From an uncultured Streptomyces sp. (GTDB lineage Bacteria; Actinomycetota; Actinomycetes; Streptomycetales; Streptomycetaceae), in the NCBI RefSeq assembly GCF_947488945.1, contig NZ_CANLBS010000001.1, forward strand, positions 434,001 through 498,000: a stretch of 64,000 nt of DNA, written 5' to 3'. The notes beneath the pieces are model-generated. The model worked only from the letters and a program-made list of their open reading frames with translations. It had not been told where the DNA came from and did not search any database. Of the stretch, positions 35,809 to 44,949 are shown piece by piece (the first letter of the stretch is position 1; every line of letters starts with the position of its first letter). The translations under genes were made by a program, and so were the position numbers.

Positions 35809-37140
35809 TCATACCTCCGCGTACCCGAGCCGGGCCTGCGCGGGCGCCTCGGCGGGACGGCGAAGGTATACCGCCCAGGTGAGCGCGAAACACACCGCGT
35901 AGAAGGCGAGGAAGGACCAGAACGCCGCCGTGCCGGAGCCCGAGGTCTGGAAGGACTGGCGGAAGGCGAGGTTGATGGCGAGGCCGCCGAGCGCGCCGAC
36001 CGCGCCGATCAGCCCCATCGCCGCGCCGGACAGCCGCCGGCCGTACGCCGCCGCTTCCTCGCCCACCATGCCCCGGGCGAGCGCCTGGGCGTGGAAGATG
36101 CCGGGGATCATCTTGTACGTCGATCCGTTGCCGAGGCCGCTCAGGACGAACAGGGAGATGAAGCCGACGAGGAAGACCGGCAGCGACTCGGTGCCGGAGG
36201 CGTACACGACGACCGCGGTGGCGGCCGCCATCACGGCGAAGGTCCACAGGGTGATGCGGGCGCCGCCGAACCGGTCGGCGAGCTTCCCGCCGACGGGCCG
36301 GATCAGCGAGCCGAGCAGCGGGCCGATGAAGGTGAGCGAGGCCGCCTGGAGCGGGGTGCGGCCGAACTGCGTCTGGAGCACCAGGCCGAAGGCGAAGCTG
36401 TAACCGATGAAGGAGCCGAAGGTGCCGATGTAGAGCACCGCCATGAGCCAGGTGTGCGGCTCGCGGACCGCCTGCTTCGCGGCGCCGGAGTCGTTGCGCA
36501 CCGGTGCCAGGTTGTCCATGTACCGGGCGGCGCACAGGGCGGCGACCACGACCAGCGGGACGTAGACGCCGAGCAGGAGGCGGGGGTGGGTCGCGCCGGC
36601 GGTGCCGATGACCAGCAGTCCGACGAGCTGCACCACGGGGACGCCGATGTTGCCGCCGCCCGCGTTGAGCCCGAGCGCCCAGCCCTTCTCACGGAGCGGG
36701 AAGAAGGCGTTGATGTTGGTCATGGACGAGGCGAAGTTGCCGCCGCCGATGCCCGCCAGCGCCGCGACCAGCACGAAGGCGGTGTACGAGGTGCCCGGCT
36801 CCATCACCACGAAGGCGGCGACGGTCGGCACCAGCAGCAGCAGCGCGCTCGCCACCGTCCAGTTGCGTCCCCCGAACCGCGCCACCGCGAAGGTGTACGG
36901 GACCCGCACCAGCGCCCCGACCAGGGTGGCGGTGGAGATCAGGAAGAACTTCCCGGCCGGGTCGATGCCGTACTCCGGTCCCATGAACAGGACCATGACG
37001 GACCACAGGCTCCAGACCGAGAAGCCGACGTGCTCGGAGAAGACGGAGAACCAGAGGTTCCGGCGGGCGACGCGTCTGCCGCCGTCCCTCCAGAACGTCT
37101 CGTCCTCGGGGTCCCAGCGTTCGATCCAACGACCAGCCAT
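35809..37140 (-). CDS. narK2: Nitrate/nitrite transporter NarK2 (MFS, NNP family)
   Basis: 443 residues from the ATG at 37140, with GGAGG six nt upstream; GTG one codon earlier is possible. Twelve hydrophobic segments. NNP-family signatures are the glycine-rich loop AGIGGGNFASSMTNINAFFP (nitrate signature 1) and the second, GLGNGSTYKMIPGIF, with RVPYTFAVARFGGR in TM2. The N-terminal MAGRWIERWDPEDETFWRDG is typical of actinobacterial NarK. It imports nitrate or exports nitrite. NnaR, encoded just downstream, is its known regulator in Streptomyces. No nitrate or nitrite reductase gene is in this window. Confidence 0.94.
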   Translation of the reverse strand: MAGRWIERWDPEDETFWRDGGRRVARRNLWFSVFSEHVGFSVWSLWSVMVLFMGPEYGIDPAGKFFLISTATLVGALVRVPYTFAVARFGGRNWTVASALLLLVPTVAAFVVMEPGTSYTAFVLVAALAGIGGGNFASSMTNINAFFPLREKGWALGLNAGGGNIGVPVVQLVGLLVIGTAGATHPRLLLGVYVPLVVVAALCAARYMDNLAPVRNDSGAAKQAVREPHTWLMAVLYIGTFGSFIGYSFAFGLVLQTQFGRTPLQAASLTFIGPLLGSLIRPVGGKLADRFGGARITLWTFAVMAAATAVVVYASGTESLPVFLVGFISLFVLSGLGNGSTYKMIPGIFHAQALARGMVGEEAAAYGRRLSGAAMGLIGAVGALGGLAINLAFRQSFQTSGSGTAAFWSFLAFYAVCFALTWAVYLRRPAEAPAQARLGYAEV

Positions 37141-37281
37141 CACGGGCCTCCACAGGTGGGTCGGGGTGTCGTGCCCGACGCTAAGGAGCCCGCGTTTCGG
37201 CGCCCCGCCAGAGAGGTGACCGGGGCGCAACCTTGCTCTCACCCGGACCGGGCGCGGCCGGTGAGGCCGCGCCGTCGGGCG

Positions 37282-38853
37282 TCAACCGCGCGTGAACATT
37301 GTCCCGTTCGGGTGAGGGGCGGGTCCGTCGCCGGGGGCCGGGGCCTTCGGCCGGCCCCGTACCGCACCGTTCGGCCACAGGCGCGGCCGGCGCTTGGCGG
37401 CGAGGTCCTCGGCCCAGCCGAAGGCCAGCACGCAGAGCGCGATCAGCGCCCAGGCCAGCAGCAGCACCGGCACCCAGCTCTCCAGCAGCCAGGGCACGTG
37501 CGCGCCGAGCCAGTCCACCGACCACAGCCGGTCGTACAGCCCCGCGGCGGCGAGGATGCACACGTTGTGCCAGAGGTAGACGGTCACCGCACGCGAGTTG
37601 AGCAGGGTGACGGTGGAGTCCCAGTTCTTCAGCCGGTCGGGCCACTCGGTCCAGGACGGGCTGTAGTGCAGCAGCAGGAGCACGCAGCCGAACGACCACA
37701 GCGCCTGCGCCAGCGGGATCGAGTCCAGGTCGAACCCGGTGCGGAACCCCTCGTGCGTGGCCCACCAGAGCCCGGCCCCCGCGAACACGGGCGCCAGGGA
37801 CGGCACCACGTACGCCGGGAGCCGTTTCAGGATGCCCTCCTGGTGCGCCATGCCGAGCACCCAGCAGGCGCCGAAGGTGGCGAAGTCGGTGATCGCGGAG
37901 TCGATCCGCTCCGGGGTCGTCACCAGTTCCCGGGACATCACGACGGCCAGCGCCAGCGGGGCCAGCAGCGTGGGCCACGGGAACCGGCGCAGGGCGCGCA
38001 GGATCAGCGGCGACAGCAGGACGTACCAGAGGTAGGCGCGGATGTACCAGAGCGGACCGCCGAGCTCGCTCGGCCAACTGGAGTCCAGGAAGCCGTGCAC
38101 ACCGGGGAGTTGCTCGGCGAACGGCGGGTCGCTCAGCGGCAGCACCCAGAACAGCAGGTGCGCCCACCACCATCCGGGGTGGCCGTCCGCGTCCGGTCCC
38201 CAGCCCTGCGCCACCATGCCGGTGACACCGATCGCGCCGAGCAGCCACAGCGGAGGCACCAGCCGGCGGATCCGGCTGCGGACCACCTGCACGGCGGGCC
38301 GCTTCAGCGAGCGGGCCATCAGGGTCCCGGCGAGCGCGAACATCACGCCCATGGACGGGAAGACGAGGGGCAGCCAGGCCCAGCCGGTCAGGTGGTAGAG
38401 CACCACGCGGAACAGCGCGATCGCGCGCAGCAGGTCGAAGTACCGGTCCCGGCCCGGCTTCCCCGGAGCGGCACCGGTCTCCTCGGCCTTCTCCGCCGCA
38501 CCCGGAGCCTCCTCGGGGTGCAGTCCCTCGTGCAACTCCGCGAACACCCGCGGCGGGTGGACGTGCTGGTCGTCGTGGGCGTACGCGTCGTGGGCGTACG
38601 TGTCGTGGGCGTACGTGTCCCGGGCGTACGCGGGACCGGGGTACGCCACGCCGGGAGGGGCCGTCCGGGCGGGCGGGTAGCCGTGGCCCGAGGCGGGCGG
38701 GTAGCCGTGGCCGGGGCTCGGCGAAGCCGCCTGGGCCGGCGGGTAGCCGTAGCCGGAGCCGGACGGGGTTTCCCGCACGGGCGGGTAGCCGTGATCCGGG
38801 GCCGAGGGGTGGTCGGGGTGCGCGGCGGGGCGGCCGGTGTTCTGGTCGCTCAT
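37282..38853 (-). CDS. Membrane acyltransferase (acyltransferase-3 family) of the mat locus
   Basis: 523 residues. The first roughly 130 are a cytoplasmic Tyr/Pro/His-rich tail with repeated HGYPPA and tandem DTYAH/DAYAH units (15-bp DNA repeats near 38575-38630). From about 135 there are ten or so membrane helices in the acyltransferase-3 pattern: DRYFDLLRAIALFRVVLYHLTGW with the catalytic His in LYHL, RRLVPPLWLLGAIG, PLWYIRAYLWYVLL and TVYLWHN. Family members O- or N-acylate surface sugars. The start overlaps the matB stop by 4 bp, so it is the third gene of matA-matB and may decorate the glycan made by MatB. Confidence 0.9.
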   Translation of the reverse strand: MSDQNTGRPAAHPDHPSAPDHGYPPVRETPSGSGYGYPPAQAASPSPGHGYPPASGHGYPPARTAPPGVAYPGPAYARDTYAHDTYAHDAYAHDDQHVHPPRVFAELHEGLHPEEAPGAAEKAEETGAAPGKPGRDRYFDLLRAIALFRVVLYHLTGWAWLPLVFPSMGVMFALAGTLMARSLKRPAVQVVRSRIRRLVPPLWLLGAIGVTGMVAQGWGPDADGHPGWWWAHLLFWVLPLSDPPFAEQLPGVHGFLDSSWPSELGGPLWYIRAYLWYVLLSPLILRALRRFPWPTLLAPLALAVVMSRELVTTPERIDSAITDFATFGACWVLGMAHQEGILKRLPAYVVPSLAPVFAGAGLWWATHEGFRTGFDLDSIPLAQALWSFGCVLLLLHYSPSWTEWPDRLKNWDSTVTLLNSRAVTVYLWHNVCILAAAGLYDRLWSVDWLGAHVPWLLESWVPVLLLAWALIALCVLAFGWAEDLAAKRRPRLWPNGAVRGRPKAPAPGDGPAPHPNGTMFTRG

Positions 38854-41048
38854 CCGACGGGCCTCCGGTGCGTCGCGGTGGGCCGGGGGCCCGGGGCCCC
38901 GCCCGGAGTGTCGACCACGCCGGTGCGGCGCAGCTTCTGCCAGCGCAGCCGGCCGCCGGTCAGCGCGGTGATCCAGGACTGGAGCAGCACGACGTACATC
39001 AACTGGCGGTACAGGATCTGCTGGAGCGGCAGCGAGATCAGGTGGACCATCTTCTCCCGGTCCAGCCGGAACGCGTACGCGGCGCAGACCGCCTGCACCA
39101 TCAGGACCCCGAACCAGGCGGCCACGGTCTTGCCGGTGGGCCCGAACAGCAGGCCGTAGAGGAGGAAGACGTCGATCAGCGGCGCCAGCAGCGGGGCCAC
39201 GACCATGAAGAGGGAGACGAACGGCAGCCCGACCCGGCCGAAGCGGCCCGAGTGGCCCCGCTCCAGGACCGCGTGCCGGTGCTTCCAGATCGCCTGCATG
39301 GTGCCGTACGACCAGCGGTAGCGCTGGGACCAGAGCTGCTGCACCGACTCCGGCGCCTCGGTCCAGGCGCGGGCGTTCTCGGCGTAGACGACGTGCCAGC
39401 CGTCGCGGTGCAGCGCCATGGTGATGTCGGTGTCCTCGGCGAGGGTGTCCTCGCTCATCCCGCCGACCCGGTCGAGGGCCTCGCGGCGGAACGCGCCGAC
39501 CGCGCCGGGGATGGTGGGCATGCAGCGCAGCACGTCGTACATGCGGCGGTCCAGGTTGAAGCCCATCACGTACTCGATGTGCTGCCAGGCGCCGATCAGC
39601 GAGTCCCGGTTGCCGACCTTGGCGTTGCCGGCGACGGCCCCGACCTTGGGGTCGCCGAACGGCTGGACCAACTCACGGATGGTGGTCGGCTCGAAGACGG
39701 TGTCGCCGTCCATCATCACGACGATGTCGTACCGGGCGTGCGCGATGCCGTTGTTGAGCGCGGCGGGCTTGCCCGCGTTGCGCTGGCGGACCACCCGCAC
39801 CCGGGGCAGCCGCATCGCCTCGACCAGGTCGGCGGTCCCGTCGGTCGATCCGTCGTCGATGACGATGATCTCGATCGGATGGTCGCTGGCCATCAGCGAA
39901 CGCACCGTCGCCTCGATGCACTTGCGCTCGTTGTACGCCGGCACCAGGACGGAGACCGGCCGGGCCACCGGGTCGCCCCACCGGAAGTTCTTCCTGCGGA
40001 CCTTGCGGGCGTGCAGGAAGGAGAGGAGGAGCATCAGCCCGAACCGGGAGATGACCAGGACGCCGATGACGGCGAGGCCGACCACCAGGACGCCGGTGAC
40101 CTCCTCGGAGACGCCGACCGCGGTCACGAACGCCTTGCCCTGCCAGAGCGCGAACCCCGCGGCCGGGGTGTGCGCGCTGGAGGTGCCGAGCGCACCGGTG
40201 AGGTGGGTGAACTCGTACCCCTCTGCCCGCATGTCGGGGAGGAACCGGTCGAGTGCCGCCAGCGTCTGGGAGCGGTCGCCGCCGGAGTCGTGCATGAGGA
40301 CGATGGCGCCCTCGCCGTCGTGCGGCGTGGCGTTCTCGATGATGGTGCGGACGCCGGGGCGCTTCCAGTCCTCGCTGTCGCGGTCGTTGACCACGGTGAG
40401 GTAGCCGCGGCTGCCGATGTACTGGGTGACGGGCCAGGACTTGTTGTCCATGGCGTCGGCGAACGAGGAGTAGGGCGGGCGGAACAGCGAGGTGCGGATG
40501 CCCGCCGCTCCGGCCAGCGCCAGCTGGTTCTCGGCGAGTTCCCAGTCGATGCGGCTGGTCGACTGGTAGGAGAGGTCGGGGTGGTTGAAGGTGTGCAGCC
40601 CCACCTCGTGGCCCTCGGCCACCATGCGGGCGACGATCTCCGGGTAGCGGGAGGCCATGGTGCCGGTGACGAAGAAGACGCCGTGCGCGTCGTACTCCTT
40701 CAGCTTGTCCAGCACGCGCGGGGTCCAGACCGGGTCCGGGCCGTCGTCGAAGGTGAGGACGATCCTGTGGTCGGGCACCCGCAGCGACTGGGCGGGCCGG
40801 GTGGTGGAACGGGCGTCGATGACCGGCCCGCCGTCCAGGATCTCGTCCGGCACCTGCGAGGTGGAGGCGGGGGCCTGGATGCGGTGGTCGGCGAGGATCT
40901 CGCTGTGCACGTAGCCGCGCAGGACGAGCATGGCGAGCAGGGCCACGAGCAGCAGCGACGGCAGCAGAAAGCGCATCGGGAAGGCCCGGTGCCGCTTCTT
41001 CGGCTGCTTGTGCCGGTTGTTCCTGACCCGCGGGGCGGGCTGAGTCAT
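38850..41048 (-). CDS. matB: MatB: polysaccharide deacetylase fused to a processive family 2 glycosyltransferase
   Basis: 732 residues. TM1 is about residues 25-45. A NodB deacetylase domain lies outside the membrane (about 90-290): LTFDDGPDPVWTP, HTFNHPDLS and RPPYSS. After TMs at about 320-345 comes a GT2 domain: VLVPAYNERKCIEATV, DDGSTDGT, MDGDTVF, LAEDTDITMA and the processivity motif QRYRW, then four to five C-terminal TMs. This layout makes and partly deacetylates a beta-linked GlcNAc-type polymer. In Streptomyces the matAB pair is needed for mycelial aggregation, and PNAG is the reported product. Directly abuts matA. Confidence 0.93.
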   Translation of the reverse strand: MTQPAPRVRNNRHKQPKKRHRAFPMRFLLPSLLLVALLAMLVLRGYVHSEILADHRIQAPASTSQVPDEILDGGPVIDARSTTRPAQSLRVPDHRIVLTFDDGPDPVWTPRVLDKLKEYDAHGVFFVTGTMASRYPEIVARMVAEGHEVGLHTFNHPDLSYQSTSRIDWELAENQLALAGAAGIRTSLFRPPYSSFADAMDNKSWPVTQYIGSRGYLTVVNDRDSEDWKRPGVRTIIENATPHDGEGAIVLMHDSGGDRSQTLAALDRFLPDMRAEGYEFTHLTGALGTSSAHTPAAGFALWQGKAFVTAVGVSEEVTGVLVVGLAVIGVLVISRFGLMLLLSFLHARKVRRKNFRWGDPVARPVSVLVPAYNERKCIEATVRSLMASDHPIEIIVIDDGSTDGTADLVEAMRLPRVRVVRQRNAGKPAALNNGIAHARYDIVVMMDGDTVFEPTTIRELVQPFGDPKVGAVAGNAKVGNRDSLIGAWQHIEYVMGFNLDRRMYDVLRCMPTIPGAVGAFRREALDRVGGMSEDTLAEDTDITMALHRDGWHVVYAENARAWTEAPESVQQLWSQRYRWSYGTMQAIWKHRHAVLERGHSGRFGRVGLPFVSLFMVVAPLLAPLIDVFLLYGLLFGPTGKTVAAWFGVLMVQAVCAAYAFRLDREKMVHLISLPLQQILYRQLMYVVLLQSWITALTGGRLRWQKLRRTGVVDTPGGAPGPRPTATHRRPVG

Positions 41049-41657
41049 CTAAAGGGCGCTTTCTCGTTCTTGCCCTGTCGGCGGGACCGAACCGGGGCTG
41101 CCGGAGGCGGACTCCGGGGCGTCCGGGGACAGGGAGGGCGACGGCAGCGCGCTGGGCGGGAAAGACACCGCCGGCACGGAGGCGCTCCGGCTCGCCCCGC
41201 CGGCGGCGGGGGCCTCGGCCGGGGCTGCGGCGCTCTCGGCCGGATTCCCGCTCGGGGCGGGCGAGACGCTCGCCGAGAGCGGGGCCTCACCGACCTCCGG
41301 GTCGGCGACCCCGGCGGTGCCGCCGTCCGCGGCGGAGGCGCTGGGGGCGGGCGGGGCGGACGCGGACCCGGTGGGGTCGGCGACGGCCGGTTCCCCGTCG
41401 GTGAGGCCGGGCGCCGAGCCCTTCTGGTCCTGGCCGGTGAGCGGGAGCCAGGGCGCGGCCGAGCTGCCGCCGAAGACGGACATGACGAGGGTGACGGCGA
41501 AGGCCGCACAGGCGAGCGCGATCAGCCAGCCCACCTTGCGCAGCGTCTTGCCCCGCCGGCCGCTCTCGTCGACGAAGACCGGCCCGTCCTGCCCCTCGGC
41601 GGTACCCGGCTGCACGGCCAGTTCGGAGAGCTTGCGCCCCACCCCGTCGAGCTGCAT
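41049..41657 (-). CDS. matA: MatA-like single-pass membrane protein, partner of MatB
   Basis: 202 residues from the ATG at 41657 (GAGGTGACG just upstream). A short cytoplasmic part of about 50 residues, MQLDGVGRKLSELAVQPG, is followed by one TM (VGWLIALACAAFAVTLVMS, about 52-70) and an exported tail of about 130 residues rich in Ala, Pro, Ser and Gly. No domain is recognised; it is named by its position before matB and its Streptomyces synteny. The stop is immediately followed by the matB ATG (no gap). The disordered outer tail may interact with the glycan or wall. Confidence 0.75.
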   Translation of the reverse strand: MQLDGVGRKLSELAVQPGTAEGQDGPVFVDESGRRGKTLRKVGWLIALACAAFAVTLVMSVFGGSSAAPWLPLTGQDQKGSAPGLTDGEPAVADPTGSASAPPAPSASAADGGTAGVADPEVGEAPLSASVSPAPSGNPAESAAAPAEAPAAGGASRSASVPAVSFPPSALPSPSLSPDAPESASGSPGSVPPTGQERESAL

Positions 41658-42606
41658 CGTCACCTCGTGGGGCTCGTGACTGTGCCCCGCCCACGTGCCT
41701 TCTCGCCAATTGTCCACAGCTGTACGCACATCCCCCAACTCAATGATTCCGGCGCACACGGGTGACTGGTTCGCGTGTGGTCGGACGCGCCGGGTCCCCC
41801 ACCCTGTCGTCCACGCCCCCGCGTCACCCCGCTCCGGAGGATGAATGTAGCGCACGAAGCTGACGGCAAACCCCTTGCGTCGGCTCTTGAGTTCGCTCGG
41901 GACACCACCCGGCCAGGCGCTTCCGCTTCTCCGCCGCGCAGACCGGTTGGCCGGACCACCTACCCTTGCGCTGAGCGAAGTTGAACCACTGCCGTACGGC
42001 GTGCGTCCGGGTGGGAACCGTCTATCGTTTCCACCCCGGGCCGAGGCGGGACCGGGCGGCACCCCACGTCCGCCGGACGCCGCTCGGACGACGTGCGGGC
42101 GAGGGACCGGCGCTCGATCCGTCACGGATCGGGCAGAAACGTTCAGTAACGCTCACGCGCGACCATTTCAGGCGGGATCACCGTTGATATCCGGCCAGAC
42201 CGCCCCCGACACCCGTACAGAGGGTCGGGCGACGCCGGTCCGCCGCGCGTTTCACCCTTCGAAAAGCCGTACGCACGGGTGCGCGAGGGAAGCGTGCGCA
42301 CTTCGGCGTCCCACCCGTAGACGCCCCGCCCACCCGCGCCGACCAGTCCATCCCCCGCCCCCGAGCCGGTCGGCCCTGCCCGCCGTACGCCGGACACCGG
42401 GGGCACCGGACACCGGCCGGTACACCGCCGGGCGTAGCGGTAGCCGTCGCCGTCGCGTGCAAGGTGAACGCGCCGGCGGCGTCACTCCCGCCCCCGGCGG
42501 AGACCGCCTTCCCCGACAGCGTGAAGTCCGGTGGCCGGCAGAACTGATCCATGGGCGCACACCCGTCCGCGTTCTCCCGTTCCCGCGTTTCCCCCGCAGA
42601 ACGCGG
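41658..42606. other. Long non-coding spacer between matA and ssrA
   Basis: About 950 bp, both flanking genes on the minus strand. It carries the matA promoter. Frames open on either strand here have no ribosome-binding site, no domain and unfavourable codon positions. A reverse-strand frame (42178-42753) runs into the tmRNA gene and is not called. I see no tRNA or insertion sequence. Confidence 0.6.
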
Positions 42607-42646
42607 AAAAGCCTCCGCCCCGCGAACGAATTCGCGGGGCGGAGGC
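42607..42646 (-). terminator. Rho-independent terminator of ssrA
   Basis: GCCTCCGCCCCGCGAA (42611-42626) and TTCGCGGGGCGGAGGC (42631-42646) form a perfect 16-bp stem with a CGAA loop. On the minus strand it is followed by TTTTCC. It lies 11 bp past the tmRNA 3' end. Confidence 0.95.
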
Positions 42647-42656
42647 TTACATGGGG

Positions 42657-43044
42657 TGGTGGAGATGGCGGGAATCGAACCCGCGTCCAACGGTGCGGAA
42701 CCAGGGCTTCTCCGAGTGCAGTTCGCTGCGCTTTTCTCGGCCCCGGAGGTCACGCGAACAAGCCTCCGACAGGCCCAGTCACTGTTTGATTTCCTCTTCG
42801 GACCCGTGACCGGACCGAAGAGTTTAGATCTCTAGATTATGCCAGGATCCGGGTCGAGATCATGCCCGGGCTGACACTCCGCAGAGTCTTCGCTCAGCTG
42901 CTAATTAGGCAGCGAGGGCGAAGGCGGAGGAATCGCGCTTGGAATTGGCGATTATTGTTTGCGACATATGGTTTACGAGATCATTGCCGCTTCCTCGACT
43001 CGCTTCCCCTGCTTCGACATCCGCTGTCGAAACCGATCATCCCC
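42657..43044 (-). ncRNA. ssrA: Transfer-messenger RNA (tmRNA, ssrA)
   Basis: 388 nt. The 5' end GGGGATG-ATCGGTTTCGACAG and the 3' end GGTTCGATTCCCGCC-ATCTCC-ACCA form the Ala-tRNA-like half, with the CCA encoded. The tag frame on the minus strand runs 42949-42905 and reads ANSKRDSSAFALAA, ending in TAA then TTAG. SmpB, its protein partner, is encoded 142 bp upstream. It rescues ribosomes stalled on mRNA without a stop and marks the nascent peptide for proteolysis through the AA C-terminus. Confidence 0.97.
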
Positions 43045-43186
43045 ATGTGGTGTTGTCAATCAATCCGCGCACCCGCTGTGAGGTGCACGGCCCATCGTAC
43101 GTGACCAACGCCGCGTGATGCCAGCGTATTCCGCTCCGGCCCCCGCCGAGCCCCCGCCGGGAGCCCTCGGCAGGCCCGCGCCTCCC

Positions 43187-43675
43187 TCAGGCGCTGCGCT
43201 GCCGGCGGCGGACCGCGGCGATGGCGCGGTTGGTCTCGCGGGTGTCCTGCTTCTCCCGGAGCGTCTGACGCTTGTCGTACTCCTTCTTGCCCTTGGCCAG
43301 CGCGATCTCGCACTTGACCCGGCCGTCCTTGAAGTACAGGGCCAGCGGCACGATGGTGTGCCCGGTCTCCTGGGACTTCGACTCCAGCTTGTCGATCTCC
43401 GCCCGGTGCAGCAGCAGCTTCCGCTTCCGCTTGGCCGCGTGGTTGGTCCACGTCCCCTGGACGTACTCCGGGACGTGGATGTTGTGCAGCCACGCCTCGT
43501 GGTCGTCGATCTGCACGAACCCGTCCACCAGCGAGGCCCGCCCCATGCGCAGGGACTTCACCTCGGTGCCCATCAGGACGAGCCCGCACTCGTAGGTGTC
43601 GAGGATCGTGTAGTCGTGCCGCGCCTTCTTGTTCTGCGCGATCATCTTGCGCCCGGTGTCTTTTTCCTTGGCCAT
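43187..43675 (-). CDS. smpB: SsrA-binding protein SmpB
   Basis: 162 residues, full family length. It begins [21 protein letters not shown] and has the OB-fold signature [25 protein letters not shown] (in part TEVKSLR), [12 protein letters not shown] and the RNA-binding [16 protein letters not shown]. The C-terminal basic tail [20 protein letters not shown] enters the empty mRNA channel of the stalled ribosome. It is adjacent to ssrA as in most actinobacteria, and downstream of the S41 protease gene by 18 bp. Confidence 0.97.
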   Translation of the reverse strand: MAKEKDTGRKMIAQNKKARHDYTILDTYECGLVLMGTEVKSLRMGRASLVDGFVQIDDHEAWLHNIHVPEYVQGTWTNHAAKRKRKLLLHRAEIDKLESKSQETGHTIVPLALYFKDGRVKCEIALAKGKKEYDKRQTLREKQDTRETNRAIAAVRRRQRSA

Positions 43676-43693
43676 AGTGCGGTCATTTTCGCA

Positions 43694-44881
43694 CTACGAC
43701 CCACCCCCGAGGCCACTCAATACCCGCTCGGCCTCCTGCTGGGCCCGTGCGGACACCGCCAGGTCCGGTGTGATGCCCTCGCCGTCCACGCTCCGGCCCG
43801 CCGGGGTGCGGTAGTGCCCCACGGTCAGTTCGGCCACCGCGCCGCCCGGCAGCTCGCTGGGCATCTGCACCGACCCCTTGCCGAAGGTCCGGCTCCCCAC
43901 GGTGACCGCCCGGCCCCGGTCCTGCAGGGCGCCCGTCAGCAGTTCCGCCGCGCTCATGGTGCCCCCGTCCACCAGGACCACCAGCGGCCGCACGGTGTCC
44001 CCGCCCGGCTCCGCGTACAGCGCACGCTGCTCGCCGCGTACGTCGTAGGTGGCGACCAGGCCGCCGTCCAGGAAGGCCGAGGCTGCCGAGACGGCCTCGG
44101 TGACCAGGCCGCCGGAATTGGCCCGCAGATCCAGCAGGACCCCGGCGTCGGCCGGCGCGGCACGGACCGCGCGGCGGACCTCCGCCCCGGTCCCCCGGGT
44201 GAACGCGGCGACCTTGATCAGTACCGGGCCCGCCTCGTCCGCCCCGAGGGCGCGCACGGTGACGTCCTCGGTGGAGAGGCTGGCCCGGCGCAGCGTCTTC
44301 GTCCGGGCCCGGCCGTCCCGCTCCAGCTCCAGCACCACCGGCGTGCCCGCCGCCGCGCCCGTACCGTCGCCGCGCAGCAGCGCCACCGTCTCGGCGACCG
44401 GGCGGCCGGCGACCCGGGTGCCGTCCACCGACGTCAGCACGTCACCGGCCCGGATGCCCGCCAAGTCGGCGGGACCGCCCGGCTCGACCCGCCGGACGTG
44501 TACCCCGCCGTCGGCGGTGCGGCGGGCGGAGAGACCGACTCCGGTGTACGTGCCGTCGAGCGCCCGCTCGAACTCGGCGTACTCGCTCTGGTCGTAGACC
44601 GCGCCCCAGCGGTCGCCGCTGCGGCTGACGACGTCCTGCGCCGCCTCCTTGCCCGACTTGCCGTCGGCCTCCGCGTCGGCGGCCGCCTCGGCGACCTCCT
44701 CGCGGTCGACCGGGGCCACGGTGGAGGCGACCGAGCGGGCCTGGATGCCGGTCTCCGGCTTCGCGCCGTGCGGCAACGAGCCGGTGGCGGCGGCGGCTCC
44801 GAGGACGCTCATGAAGACGAGCGTGAGGGCTGCTCCGCGGCCCGGGCCGCGGAGCCCAGAACAGTGCGGGCGGTCCGACAT
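43694..44881 (-). CDS. S41 family C-terminal processing peptidase with PDZ domain
   Basis: 395 residues from the ATG at 44881. A signal anchor (about 15-35, ALTLVFMSVLGAAAA) leads to an extracytoplasmic part: a helical segment (about 55-100), a PDZ (about 115-200, VRRVEPGGPADLAGIRAGDVLTS), then the tail-specific protease domain with catalytic Ser in DGGTMSAAELLTG and Lys in TFGKGSVQMPS. It cleaves periplasm-side proteins near the C-terminus. It lies between ftsX and smpB in the same orientation. A 24-bp perfect palindrome (44832-44855) is inside the coding sequence. Confidence 0.93.
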   Translation of the reverse strand: MSDRPHCSGLRGPGRGAALTLVFMSVLGAAAATGSLPHGAKPETGIQARSVASTVAPVDREEVAEAAADAEADGKSGKEAAQDVVSRSGDRWGAVYDQSEYAEFERALDGTYTGVGLSARRTADGGVHVRRVEPGGPADLAGIRAGDVLTSVDGTRVAGRPVAETVALLRGDGTGAAAGTPVVLELERDGRARTKTLRRASLSTEDVTVRALGADEAGPVLIKVAAFTRGTGAEVRRAVRAAPADAGVLLDLRANSGGLVTEAVSAASAFLDGGLVATYDVRGEQRALYAEPGGDTVRPLVVLVDGGTMSAAELLTGALQDRGRAVTVGSRTFGKGSVQMPSELPGGAVAELTVGHYRTPAGRSVDGEGITPDLAVSARAQQEAERVLSGLGGGS

Positions 44882-44949
44882 GGGTGCGAGTCTAGGACAA
44901 AGCCCCCTGGCCGTACGGCCGGTCGGCCGGACGGCACAGGGGGCGCATC

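Noticed and set aside
36091..39159. Plus-strand open frame of more than 1000 codons opposite narK2, acyltransferase and matB
   Set aside because: It is the mirror of real minus-strand genes in high-GC DNA; sequence is His/Arg/Gly/Gln-rich with no domain or ribosome-binding site.
42178..42753. Minus-strand open frame upstream of matA
   Set aside because: It runs into the ssrA gene and its terminator, with no ribosome-binding site or recognised domain.
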